DNA from: CAVOAK01 sp963664465
GTDB taxonomy: Bacteria; Pseudomonadota; Alphaproteobacteria; UBA8366; CAVOAK01
DNA length: 64,000 bases
Direction: 5' to 3'
Assembly: GCA_963664465.2 (NCBI GenBank)
Contig: CAXXSU010000002.1
Span: 558,001-622,000, forward strand
Under the pieces are notes generated by a model, which saw only the letters and a list, made by a program, of their open reading frames with translations, searched no databases and was not told where the DNA came from. Made by a program: the position numbers and the translations under genes. Of this stretch, positions 17,987-26,336 are shown one piece after another; within the stretch, counting starts at the first letter, position 1; every line of letters begins with the position of its first letter.

Positions 17987-18297
17987 GCGGCAACCATATG
18001 CGCGGCTACCTTGGCGAAGCCGACCATGCTCTCAAACATGTAAACTGCTGACTTTCGCGGCCAAAAAAATCAGACTCTGCGAGCTAAGCAACGTAAGCAG
18101 TCTGGAATCTGCCCTTTTTGCCAGTTGTAGTAATCGCAACACGCGATTCTTTGCATTGAATCCTTGATTATATATTCTCGATGGTGTTACTTGATTTTTA
18201 GTGGGAGAAATACAATTTTGTCTAATTAGACGATCTTGTCATACTGGCGTCATTGTGATTTGCCGAATTTTTGTTTGATTGAGAAGGTGTTTTGACC
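17987..18297. other. Intergenic region between rimI and mucR (about 310 bases)
   Basis: No gene is visible here. The right half is noticeably AT-rich compared with its surroundings, with TTGATTATATATTC, TTGATTTTTAG and a perfect 12-base palindrome. This fits the promoter and operator of the downstream regulator gene, since MucR proteins favour AT-rich sites. No convincing Rho-independent terminator is present for rimI, although CAGACT and AGTCTG half-sites flank a long loop around 18070-18105. Confidence 0.6.
18220..18231. promoter_or_regulatory. Perfect palindrome GTCTAATTAGAC upstream of mucR
   Basis: A perfect 12-base inverted repeat lies 66 bases before the probable mucR ATG, inside an AT-rich tract. 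Position and composition suit a regulator binding site, perhaps autoregulation by MucR. This is inference: known MucR/Ros sites are AT-rich but variable, and another protein could bind here. Confidence 0.35.
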
Positions 18298-18732
18298 ATG
18301 TCCGAGCAAACCGGACCTGAACCGGGTAGGTCCAATGAGCTGCTGACGATTACATCGGAAATCGTGTCCGCACACGTGTCGAACAATACGGTGTCGGTGG
18401 CCGACCTGCCCGGACTGATCGAACAGGTCTATCGAACACTGGTAGCCGTTGGACCGAGTCTAGATGGCACTCAAGAGCGTCCCACGCCGGCGGTCGTAAT
18501 TCGCAAGTCTATTACGCCAGATTTCATCATCTGCCTCGAGGATGGCAAGAAACTGAAAATGTTGAAGCGGCATCTCAAGACTGCGTACAACATGACACCT
18601 GACGAGTATCGGGAGCGTTGGGGACTTCCCTCCGACTATCCGATGGTTGCGCCCAACTATGCGAAACAGCGCAGCAAGCTTGCCAAAGCGATTGGACTTG
18701 GCAAGCGGCCACGACGAGGCCGTCAGGGATAG
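18298..18732 (+). CDS. mucR: MucR/Ros family transcriptional regulator
   Basis: A 144-residue protein of the Ros/MucR prokaryotic zinc-finger family, which controls exopolysaccharide, virulence and cell-cycle genes in Alphaproteobacteria. The diagnostic region reads FIICLEDGKKLKMLKRHLK, then MTPDEYRERWGLPSDYPMV, then APNYAKQRSKLAKAIGLG. Of the usual four zinc positions only Cys and His (RHL) remain; the second is Asp (CLED), and the last reads TAYNM with Ala and Tyr where His is usual. The ATG at 18298 is chosen because the alternative TTG at 18292 adds only two residues and GAAGG sits about ten bases upstream. It lies just ahead of fur, with an AT-rich control region in front. Confidence 0.93.
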   Translation: MSEQTGPEPGRSNELLTITSEIVSAHVSNNTVSVADLPGLIEQVYRTLVAVGPSLDGTQERPTPAVVIRKSITPDFIICLEDGKKLKMLKRHLKTAYNMTPDEYRERWGLPSDYPMVAPNYAKQRSKLAKAIGLGKRPRRGRQG

Positions 18733-18840
18733 ACTGCGCGAAACGGCAGCCGATGATTCGGTTTTTCGCCCCTCGCGGAGTGAATTGGGCGATTGCCGGC
18801 TCGCGCAAGCACGCAGCGTCAACGATTTTGGGAGGGCGAT

Positions 18841-19269
18841 GTGCCAGGCCGTATTGAGCGGCTCTGCATACAACTTGGTCTCAAGATGACCGGGCAACGG
18901 CGAGTAATTGCGCAGGTTTTGTCCGATTCAGAGGACCACCCGGACGTCGAGGCTGTCCATCAGCGCGCCCTGCAGATCGATCCGCGCATAAGCATCGCCA
19001 CTGTCTATCGAACAGTGCGGCTATTCGAGACAGAAAACATCCTCAAGCGGCATGAATTTGGTGATGGCCGCGGACGATACGAAGAAGTTCCTGAAGAACA
19101 CCATGACCATCTCATCGACATTGAAAGCGGCACTGTCATCGAATTTCAAAACGAAGAAATTGAACGGCTTCAAAATGAGGTGGCGAGAAGGCTGGGCTAT
19201 GAATTGGTCAGCCATCGCCTCGAACTTTACGGTCGGCCAACCAAGCGGCGGCGCGGGAGCGCGCGATGA
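18841..19269 (+). CDS. fur: Fur family metal regulator (Fur/Mur type)
   Basis: The likely start is the GTG at 18841, because GGGAGGG lies directly upstream; this gives 142 residues. The winged-helix region includes RISIATVYRTVRLFE. The dimer/metal region begins EEHHDHLIDIESGTVIEF, where the family's first CXXC structural zinc site is replaced by Asp-x-x-Ser. Alphaproteobacterial Fur/Mur proteins commonly lack these cysteines, and several respond to manganese rather than iron. It is thus a Fur-fold metal-dependent repressor, with iron or manganese as the probable effector. It sits between mucR and miaB on the same strand. Confidence 0.9.
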   Translation: MPGRIERLCIQLGLKMTGQRRVIAQVLSDSEDHPDVEAVHQRALQIDPRISIATVYRTVRLFETENILKRHEFGDGRGRYEEVPEEHHDHLIDIESGTVIEFQNEEIERLQNEVARRLGYELVSHRLELYGRPTKRRRGSAR

Positions 19270-19503
19270 CGGCGCAAACCGCGTCCAGTGATTTTGGGGA
19301 GCTGCCCTGTGGCTTGCATAATTGCGTGGTCTTTGGCGGGAATTACGCAATGTCCGGTGCCGTGGGGACGGGCGCGCCACCTTGCGAGGGCGAATGCGTT
19401 GGTGGTACGAATATCGAATGGATTTGGCGGTGTCCGCTGATTTGACGCAAATGCCGCCTTTGGCGATGACTAATGATCCTGCCGCTCCCTGGTCGGTAGG
19501 ACG

Positions 19504-20907
19504 GTGCTCTTGGCTAAGACACTCTTCATAAAGACTTACGGTTGTCAGATGAATGAGTACGACTCCGTGCGTATGGCGGACGTCGTGGCTCCCCTAGGCT
19601 ATCAGCAGGTGGCACGTCCGGAGGGGGCCGATCTGGTAATACTCAACACCTGTCATATCCGAGAGAAAGCCGCCGAGAAGGTTTATTCCGAGCTCGGTCG
19701 GTTAAGGGCGCTCAAGTTGGAAAAGGAGGAGTCGGGCGGCCGTATGGTGATTGCTGTGGCTGGCTGCGTTGCGCAGGCTGAAGGCGAGGAGATTATGGTC
19801 CGCGCACCATATGTGGACATTGCATTCGGTCCGCAGACCTACCATCGCTTGCCGGAGATGGTGGCTAAAGCCAACCGCGCCGCCAACGTATCGATGCTCG
19901 ATACCGAGTTTCCGGTCGAAGCCAAATTTGACTTCCTGCCGCCTATATCGGCACGTCAGGGAGTGTCCGCGTTCCTGTCCGTTCAGGAGGGTTGCGATAA
20001 GTTTTGTACGTTCTGCGTGGTGCCGTATACGCGTGGTGCTGAGTATTCACGCACTGTTATGGAGATCGATGCCGAAGCCCGTCGACTCGTCGATGGCGGC
20101 AGTTGCGAGCTAACTTTACTCGGCCAAAACGTAAATGCGTATCATGGACTTGGGCCGGATGGTTCAAGCTGGGGCTTGGGACGGCTGATCGAAAAGCTTG
20201 CGCAAATCAATGGGCTTGAACGTCTGCGCTATACCACCAGCCATCCACGAGATATGGATGCGGAGTTGATAACCGCGCATCACCGCGTCGATAAGCTAAT
20301 GCCCAATCTGCATCTTCCTGTGCAGTCGGGATCAGACCGAATTCTCGCGGCTATGAATCGTGGTCACGATGCCGATGCGTATCGCCGCACCGTCGATCGG
20401 CTTCGCGCTGGCCGACCTGACATCGCCCTATCCTCGGACTTCATCGTAGGCTACCCAGGTGAGAGAGATCGCGACTTTGCCGAGACGTTGAAGCTGGTAA
20501 ATGACGTCGGCTACACGCAGGCCTTCTCGTTCAAATACAGCGCGAGGCCTGGAACGCCTGCGGCGACACTTGAGAACCAGGTGCCGGAACCGGTCAAGCA
20601 GGAGCGGCTTACTGCCCTACAGCAGTTGCTGCGCGCGCAGCAGACCGCATTCAACCACTCTATGGTCGGTCGTGATTTGCAGGTCTTGTTTGATCAAAAA
20701 GGCCGCAAGGCGGGCCAACTCGCCGGCCGTTCGCAATATCTACAGGCCGTTCATGCCCAGGCCACCGAAGATCTGATTGGAGCGGTTGCCAGCTGCCGCA
20801 TCGTTGCGGCCGGTACCAATAGCCTTGAAGGAACCCTATTGGATGCGCCGAAGAAAGCGCAAAATCACACCCATTCGGCAACCGAACCTGAACAGGCACG
20901 CACATGA
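19504..20907 (+). CDS. miaB: tRNA-2-methylthio-N6-dimethylallyladenosine synthase MiaB
   Basis: At 467 residues this is a complete methylthiotransferase. The N-terminal domain has the three ligands of the auxiliary cluster at Cys14 (YGCQMN), Cys50 (LNTCHIRE) and Cys88 (AGCVAQ). The radical-SAM cluster motif is C164-DKF-C168-TF-C171. A C-terminal TRAM domain closes the protein. It adds the methylthio group to i6A at tRNA position 37, using two 4Fe-4S clusters and SAM. The start is a GTG. The stop overlaps phoH by four bases, the first of a series of coupled genes (miaB-phoH-ybeY-corC-lnt). Confidence 0.96.
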   Translation: MLLAKTLFIKTYGCQMNEYDSVRMADVVAPLGYQQVARPEGADLVILNTCHIREKAAEKVYSELGRLRALKLEKEESGGRMVIAVAGCVAQAEGEEIMVRAPYVDIAFGPQTYHRLPEMVAKANRAANVSMLDTEFPVEAKFDFLPPISARQGVSAFLSVQEGCDKFCTFCVVPYTRGAEYSRTVMEIDAEARRLVDGGSCELTLLGQNVNAYHGLGPDGSSWGLGRLIEKLAQINGLERLRYTTSHPRDMDAELITAHHRVDKLMPNLHLPVQSGSDRILAAMNRGHDADAYRRTVDRLRAGRPDIALSSDFIVGYPGERDRDFAETLKLVNDVGYTQAFSFKYSARPGTPAATLENQVPEPVKQERLTALQQLLRAQQTAFNHSMVGRDLQVLFDQKGRKAGQLAGRSQYLQAVHAQATEDLIGAVASCRIVAAGTNSLEGTLLDAPKKAQNHTHSATEPEQART

Positions 20908-21890
20908 CCTCTATCTCCGACAGCGCAGTCGGGGCCGCGATTCACGTCAGATTTGACGACAATCGTCTGTTGCCACTGTTGTTCGGTGAGCATGATAAGC
21001 ATCTTGTTCAGATTGAGCAGCGGCTTGGCGTATCGCTGATTAGCCGAGGTAATCACGTCGCAATCTCGGGACCGGACGATGCGCCGGACGTCGCCCGACT
21101 GACGCTCAATAGGCTTTATGACCGGGTAAAATCCGGTCAATCGGTCGGGTTGGCCGACGTCGATGCGGCCATAACTATGACGCTCGGCGCGCAGAACTCG
21201 GCACCGGATGGCGAGCCGGTCATCAACGTCCGGCGCAAGCAAATCACGGCACGCACGCCGGCGCAGGCTAACTACATGCGGGCGATCGCCGAAAACGACA
21301 TGGTTTTTGGTTTAGGGCCCGCTGGAACTGGCAAGACCTATCTCGCGGTGTGTGCGGCAGTCGAAATGCTATTGGGCGGAAAAGTCGATCTTATTATTCT
21401 CTCGCGGCCTGCGGTCGAGGCCGGTGAACGGCTCGGCTTCTTGCCCGGCGATATGCGCGAGAAAGTCGACCCCTATCTGCGGCCGCTCTACGACGCGCTG
21501 CACGACGCACTTTCTGCGGAGCAGGTGAACAGGCGTCTTGGAACGGGCGAAATTGAAGTGGCGCCACTGGCGTTTATGCGGGGCCGAACTCTTGCCAACG
21601 CGTTCATTATTCTCGACGAAGCCCAGAATGCGACGCCGATGCAAATGAAGATGTTCTTAACCCGGTTGGGCGAAAACAGCCGCATGGTTGTTACCGGCGA
21701 TCCGAGCCAGACCGACCTGCCGAGAGGCGAGCAGTCCGGCCTGTTCGATGCGATCGAAACTGTGCGTGATGTTGAGGGCGTATGTTTCGTTACGTTCAGC
21801 GATGCCGACGTTGTGCGCAACCCTTTGGTAACCAGGATCGTACGCGCCTACGATGCGCGCAGCGTGTCGCCGACCTCGAGGCTTGAATGA
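20904..21890 (+). CDS. phoH: PhoH-family ATPase
   Basis: This is a 328-residue cytosolic P-loop protein. Walker A is GPAGTGKTYLA at about residues 139-149, Walker B is AFIILDEAQNA, and sensor-like TGDPSQTDLP follows, placing it with PhoH/YbeZ proteins. The N-terminal part is a KH-like or PhoH-N segment. PhoH with YbeY is linked to ribosome and RNA metabolism in other bacteria. It overlaps miaB and ybeY by four bases on each side, supporting cotranslation. Confidence 0.94.
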   Translation: MTSISDSAVGAAIHVRFDDNRLLPLLFGEHDKHLVQIEQRLGVSLISRGNHVAISGPDDAPDVARLTLNRLYDRVKSGQSVGLADVDAAITMTLGAQNSAPDGEPVINVRRKQITARTPAQANYMRAIAENDMVFGLGPAGTGKTYLAVCAAVEMLLGGKVDLIILSRPAVEAGERLGFLPGDMREKVDPYLRPLYDALHDALSAEQVNRRLGTGEIEVAPLAFMRGRTLANAFIILDEAQNATPMQMKMFLTRLGENSRMVVTGDPSQTDLPRGEQSGLFDAIETVRDVEGVCFVTFSDADVVRNPLVTRIVRAYDARSVSPTSRLE

Positions 21891-22414
21891 TGTCGGCGAA
21901 GGCGCCAAATGATTCTCAATATGCAGCAGTCTCTGTAGTGCTGTGCATGGAAGGGTCGGCTGACTGGTCAGATGCCGTGCCTGGAGCACAAGCTGCTGCT
22001 CGGGAGGCCGCCATTGCCGCGTGGTCGGCCACTGGCCTTGGCGGCGCTGTGGAACTTAGTGTCGTGCTTGGAGACGATGCGCTCTCGCAACACCTAAACC
22101 GTCGATTTCGGGGCTGTGACAGTCCGACCAACGTCCTTTCATTCGCCATGGGCGATGGCCTCGAAATTGGTGCCCCCCGCCTCGCTGGCGATGTTGTTAT
22201 CGCGCTTGAAACATTGCTTCGTGAGGCCGACTTGCAAGGAAAATCGCCGACCGAGCATCTCGGCCATCTTATCGTTCACGGCGTGCTCCACCTTGCAGGC
22301 TTCGATCATGGTGATTCGCCGGCCGCTGACGAGATGGAACGAATCGAAATCTGTGTGCTCGCATCGCTTGGCATCGATGATCCATACTTTGACCGACGGG
22401 ACGTGGCGGAATAA
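21887..22414 (+). CDS. ybeY: Endoribonuclease YbeY
   Basis: This 175-residue metalloprotein carries the YbeY signature HGVLHLAGFDHGD with zinc ligands His131, His135 and His141. It also has TNVLSFAMGD near residue 82. YbeY takes part in 16S rRNA 3' end maturation and ribosome quality control in known bacteria. The start is ATG at 21887 overlapping phoH; the stop TAA shares bases with the corC ATG (TAATG). It therefore sits in a coupled block with phoH and corC. Confidence 0.95.
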   Translation: MMSAKAPNDSQYAAVSVVLCMEGSADWSDAVPGAQAAAREAAIAAWSATGLGGAVELSVVLGDDALSQHLNRRFRGCDSPTNVLSFAMGDGLEIGAPRLAGDVVIALETLLREADLQGKSPTEHLGHLIVHGVLHLAGFDHGDSPAADEMERIEICVLASLGIDDPYFDRRDVAE

Positions 22415-23343
22415 TGCAAAAAAGCGACGAGTCCCCATCAAACAAACCTCCTAGTAGCGCCGGCGAGGCGAAATCTGAGCCGCGAAGAACCGGCGGACTG
22501 CTCGGTTGGCTGAGAGGTCTTCGCGGACTGCGTAATGGCGATTCCGCGCTTCGTGACACGTTTGAAGAGCTTATCGAGGAACACGAAACGCGCGAGCAAC
22601 CCATCGATGCCGATGAGCGCATGTTGCTCGCCAACATTTTGAAATTTGGCGGGCTGTCCGCTGCCGATGTGATGATCCCCCGCGCTGACATTGTTGCAGT
22701 GGAGATCGAAAGCTCGTTGCAGGATGTGATTACGCTGATGACGACAGAGGCGCATTCACGTGTTCCGGTCTATCGCGATACGCTCGATGATGTGATCGGC
22801 ATGGTGCACATGAAGGACGTGCTAGCGGCGGCGGCAGGAAAATCCGCATTTTCCCTTCACAAGATGTTGCGCAAGGTCCTTTTCGTTGCGCCAAGCATGC
22901 AGGTGCTCAACCTCTTGCTGCAAATGCGTGAAAAGCGCGTTCATATGGCGCTTGTGGTCGACGAATACGGGGGCATTGATGGCCTGGTCACGATTGAGGA
23001 CCTCGTCGAAGAGATCGTCGGAGAAATCGAAGACGAGCATGATGTAGGTCCCCGGCCGCATCTAGAATTGAGCGCTGACGGCAGCATTAAGGCCGATGCA
23101 CGAGTGCCGGTTGATGAATTTGAGAATGAGGTTGGCTCCATCCTGACGGATGAAGAACGAGAAGAAGACATTGATACGTTGGGCGGGTTGGTTGCGCACC
23201 TGACCGGCCGTGTACCAACACGTGGCGAATTGGTGATTCACAAGCCCTCGGGGGTTGAGTTTGAGGTGCTTGATGCCGATCCGCGACGGGTCAAGCGATT
23301 GCGCGTGCGCCTGGAGCCAAATCCGCAATCGGCGAATGACTGA
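22414..23343 (+). CDS. corC: CorC/HlyC-family protein with CBS domains
   Basis: A soluble 309-residue protein consisting of an N-terminal linker, a tandem CBS pair at about residues 70-195 (ADVMIPRADIVAVEIE, then HMALVVDEYGGIDGLVTIED) and a C-terminal CorC_HlyC domain at about residues 210-295. Members are annotated as hemolysin-like or magnesium/cobalt efflux proteins; a transport function for this soluble form is not established. CBS domains often bind adenosine nucleotides. It overlaps lnt by eight bases at its 3' end (ATGACTGA), a conserved arrangement. Confidence 0.92.
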   Translation: MQKSDESPSNKPPSSAGEAKSEPRRTGGLLGWLRGLRGLRNGDSALRDTFEELIEEHETREQPIDADERMLLANILKFGGLSAADVMIPRADIVAVEIESSLQDVITLMTTEAHSRVPVYRDTLDDVIGMVHMKDVLAAAAGKSAFSLHKMLRKVLFVAPSMQVLNLLLQMREKRVHMALVVDEYGGIDGLVTIEDLVEEIVGEIEDEHDVGPRPHLELSADGSIKADARVPVDEFENEVGSILTDEEREEDIDTLGGLVAHLTGRVPTRGELVIHKPSGVEFEVLDADPRRVKRLRVRLEPNPQSAND

Positions 23344-24907
23344 GGCGGCGAACGACGCCGCTCGCCCATCAATATCCGCATTCCGGTACCCCGCCTGGCT
23401 CGCGCGCCAGAGTGGCTGGCACGGCAATCTTGTGGCCGCCGTTTTGGGCGTCATTGCGACGTTATCGTTGCCCCCAGTGCATGCTTGGCTGGTCTTATAC
23501 GTCGTTTTCCCGTCCTTTCTGTGGCTGTTGGTAAGCGCCGCGCGCGGCCGAGTTGCATTTGTGCTTGGTTGGTGGTTCGGGCTGGGATTGTTCGGCGCTA
23601 GCCTCTACTGGATCGGCAATGCCCTTCTCATTTCCGCTGGCGGATACGGTTGGCTGCTGCCGCTGGCCGCCCTCGGATTGCCGGCCCTACTGGCCGTTTA
23701 TTCAGGAATTGCAAGTTTAGTCGCATGGTACGGTCGCAGCCATTTGCAGCGCGGCCTACTGTTCGCCTTTGCCTGGGTACTTGGCGAGTGGTTGCGCGGC
23801 CACTTATTCACAGGCTTTCCCTGGAATCTCTTCGGATACGGATGGGCCAAGCCCGACGAGCTGATTCAAGTCGCAGCTGTAGTTGGGATCTACGGCGTAA
23901 GCTTGCTCGTTGTTCTCTCAACAATGTTGCCGGTTGCGCTTGCTGATGGCACATCGCGACGAGCGCTCGTGGCACTGGTAATCGGCTTCGCTTTGCCGGC
24001 GTCGGTGTGGATTGGCGGCGGCGTCCGGTTGCAGATGGCACCTGCGTTGGGCGAAGCGGTGGTCGAGGATGTTGGTCTGCGTATCGTCCAGCCGAGCATT
24101 TCTCAGCGCGAGAAATGGTTGCCCGATCTGCGTCAGAGAAATATGGCGCGGTTCCTCGAATTGAGCCGAAATGACCGCCCTTCCTGGATCACGCATGTTA
24201 TTTGGCCAGAGACCGCGGCCACATTCTTTGTCGAAGAGGATGCCGTAATGCGCCGCGCGATGGCGTCCGTAATTCCCGATGGCGGCTTGTTGCTCACCGG
24301 GGCACCGCGGCGGCAAGCTGCGCCAGCAACATTGTGGAACTCGCTACTTGTCGTCGACAAATCGGGCTCAGTGGTCGAGTCTTATGACAAGGCGCATCTT
24401 GTGCCATTTGGAGAGTATGTTCCGCTCCGCTCGATTTTGCCGATGGACAAGTTCGTTCAGGGCCAGCTCGATTATTCCCCAGGCGCCGGCATCCGGACAC
24501 TGCGCCTCCGTGGGTTGCCGCCCGTTTCCGCGCTGATCTGCTACGAAGTGATATTTCCCGGCGGAGTCATGAATCGGGCGGATCCCCCAGCATGGCTACT
24601 CAATGTTACAAATGACGCATGGTATGGCGAGACCGCCGGACCACATCAACATCTTGCGATCGCTCGGGTCCGCGCTGTTGAGGAAGGGCGCCCGTTGGTG
24701 CGCGCCGCCAACACCGGTATTTCGGCGGTGATCGACGCCTACGGTCGAACTGTCCACAGTTTGGGCCTGAACAGTGAAGGTGTTATCGACAGCAGGCTTC
24801 CGGAAGTGGCAACACATGCGACCTATTTCGCCCGTAGCGGCGACCTAGGCCTCGTCGTGATGCTTGCCGCTGTGCTGATTTCGGTTGTTTTTAGCAAGCC
24901 GACTTAG
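23336..24907 (+). CDS. lnt: Apolipoprotein N-acyltransferase
   Basis: The frame is open from further upstream, but the ATG at 23336 overlapping the corC stop is the credible start, giving 523 residues. The first half has six or more membrane spans. The second half is a nitrilase-like domain with the catalytic triad: Glu in WPETAATFF (about residue 292), Lys in YDKAHLVPFGEY (about 352) and Cys in ALICYEVIFPG (about 402). Lnt transfers an acyl chain to the N-terminal cysteine of apolipoproteins at the inner membrane, the last lipoprotein maturation step. A final membrane helix ends the protein. Confidence 0.95.
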   Translation: MTEAANDAARPSISAFRYPAWLARQSGWHGNLVAAVLGVIATLSLPPVHAWLVLYVVFPSFLWLLVSAARGRVAFVLGWWFGLGLFGASLYWIGNALLISAGGYGWLLPLAALGLPALLAVYSGIASLVAWYGRSHLQRGLLFAFAWVLGEWLRGHLFTGFPWNLFGYGWAKPDELIQVAAVVGIYGVSLLVVLSTMLPVALADGTSRRALVALVIGFALPASVWIGGGVRLQMAPALGEAVVEDVGLRIVQPSISQREKWLPDLRQRNMARFLELSRNDRPSWITHVIWPETAATFFVEEDAVMRRAMASVIPDGGLLLTGAPRRQAAPATLWNSLLVVDKSGSVVESYDKAHLVPFGEYVPLRSILPMDKFVQGQLDYSPGAGIRTLRLRGLPPVSALICYEVIFPGGVMNRADPPAWLLNVTNDAWYGETAGPHQHLAIARVRAVEEGRPLVRAANTGISAVIDAYGRTVHSLGLNSEGVIDSRLPEVATHATYFARSGDLGLVVMLAAVLISVVFSKPT

Positions 24908-25003
24908 CTATTTCACGTTGCCGCAGGCGATTGATATGATAGTTTTATTCTGTAAAAATTTGTAACACCGCCTAGCGGCATATCACAATCGTTCGGAGCT
25001 AAT

Positions 25004-25462
25004 ATGGCAAAATCGCCGAAGCAGCGCCTCTCAGCGGGACGCACGGGAAAGCCAAATGCAATTGATGTTCACGTCGGTGGCCGTATGCGTCTGCGCCGAA
25101 CATTGCTTGGTTTGTCCCAAGAAAAATTAGGTGAGGCGATCGGCTTGACGTTCCAACAAGTTCAGAAGTACGAGCGCGGAACAAACCGCGTCGGCGCCAG
25201 CCGCTTGTTTGACCTGTCGCGTGTATTAGATGTACCGGTTTCTTACTTTTTCGATGATATGTCCTCCAAGGTTGCCAAACAGTCGCCGCGTCTGGCTATC
25301 GGACTGGCGGAGGCTCCGGCTCAATCCTATCAGCCCGATCCTATGGCAAAACGAGAGACGTTGGAGCTCGTGCGCTCCTATTACAAGATAGGAAGTCCGA
25401 GTGTTCGGAAACGGGTATTTGAACTCACCAAGGCCTTGGCCAAAGCAAGTCAGCCGGAATAG
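25004..25462 (+). CDS. XRE-family helix-turn-helix regulator
   Basis: This 152-residue protein has an HTH domain at about residues 25-80, with LGLSQEKLGEAIGLTFQQVQ and then KYERGTNRVGASRLFDLS. A C-terminal tail ends in RKRVFELTKALA. Proteins of this type lie between lnt and metK/trmB in many Alphaproteobacteria, and some are reported to regulate growth or photosynthesis genes; the target here is unknown. The upstream 96 bases are AT-rich and probably hold its promoter. The usual neighbour metK is missing, and trmB follows after 33 bases. Confidence 0.88.
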   Translation: MAKSPKQRLSAGRTGKPNAIDVHVGGRMRLRRTLLGLSQEKLGEAIGLTFQQVQKYERGTNRVGASRLFDLSRVLDVPVSYFFDDMSSKVAKQSPRLAIGLAEAPAQSYQPDPMAKRETLELVRSYYKIGSPSVRKRVFELTKALAKASQPE

Positions 25463-25495
25463 TCGCCACCGAACCTTGCCGCGACTGCGTGACGG

Positions 25496-26185
25496 GTGAA
25501 GGGCGAACGCGATCATGTAATTTATGGCCGCCGCCGCGGCCGGCAGTTACGGCCCGGCCGTGAACGGCTGCTGCACGACCTCTTACCCGAGGTCGTCGTT
25601 CCAACAGATATCTCTTCGCCGCCCGAAACCTGGTTCGGAGAATCGGTTCGTGACGTGTGGCTGGAAGTCGGATTTGGCGCGGGCGAACATATGGCGGCAC
25701 TGGCCGCAGCTCAACCTGAAGTCGGTTTCATCGGCTGTGAGCCTTTCCGCAATGGCGTCGCCCGCCTGCTAGCCAGTATTGACAGCGCAGGGCTTCGCAA
25801 TATCAGAGTTTTTCCCGATGATGCGCGCACACTGATAGCGGCGCTTCCCGCGCGATCAATTGGGCGCGCCTTTGTCCTATTTCCGGATCCATGGCCGAAG
25901 ACGCGCCATCACCGCCGCCGGATCATCGTTGCGGAAACGCTTTGCGACTTCGCTCGAATCCTAAGACAAGGGGCTGAGTTGCGGCTTGCAAGCGACGATA
26001 TGGGATATGTACGCTGGATGCTGTCGCATACCTTAAAGAATGGTGGATTTGAGTGGCTCGCACGAAAGCCGGCCGACTGGCGCTGTCGACCGCCAGATTG
26101 GCCGCCGACTCGCTATGAATCGAAGGCATTGGGACGAGGTGTCGACTGTGTATATCTGCGGTTTCGGCGGAATGCAGTTGCGTGA
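25496..26185 (+). CDS. trmB: tRNA (guanine-N7-)-methyltransferase TrmB
   Basis: The 229-residue SAM-dependent methyltransferase has motif I EVGFGAGEHMAAL at about residues 57-69. It also has the family-specific FPDPWPKTRHHRRR at about residues 128-141, where the aspartate and tryptophan act in catalysis and RNA binding. It makes m7G at position 46 of tRNA. The start is GTG at 25496. A strong terminator-like hairpin follows within 90 bases. Confidence 0.94.
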   Translation: MKGERDHVIYGRRRGRQLRPGRERLLHDLLPEVVVPTDISSPPETWFGESVRDVWLEVGFGAGEHMAALAAAQPEVGFIGCEPFRNGVARLLASIDSAGLRNIRVFPDDARTLIAALPARSIGRAFVLFPDPWPKTRHHRRRIIVAETLCDFARILRQGAELRLASDDMGYVRWMLSHTLKNGGFEWLARKPADWRCRPPDWPPTRYESKALGRGVDCVYLRFRRNAVA

Positions 26186-26273
26186 CATCACCCTTGATAG
26201 CGGCGCTCAAAAGGCCTACACAACAAGCATACGAATAACCCATACGGCTGTCGTCAGACGGTCGAGCGAATTG

Positions 26274-26300
26274 GGTGGGCCGCGGCCCACCTTTTTTATT
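26274..26300 (+). terminator. Rho-independent terminator or attenuator between trmB and rimP
   Basis: A seven-base-pair GC stem, GGTGGGC / GCCCACC with loop CGCG (26274-26291), is followed directly by six T residues (26292-26297) and ATT. It is the clearest intrinsic terminator on the plus strand. It ends only 39 bases before the rimP TTG, so it either terminates trmB or acts in the leader of the rimP-nusA-infB operon. Confidence 0.85.
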
Positions 26301-26336
26301 ACCTGAACCGCAAGAATGTATGGGTAGGACACGACA

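Noticed and set aside
18062..18120. Candidate terminator after rimI with CAGACT/AGTCTG arms
   Set aside because: The loop exceeds 20 bases and the T-run is displaced from the stem, so it does not meet the pattern of an intrinsic terminator.
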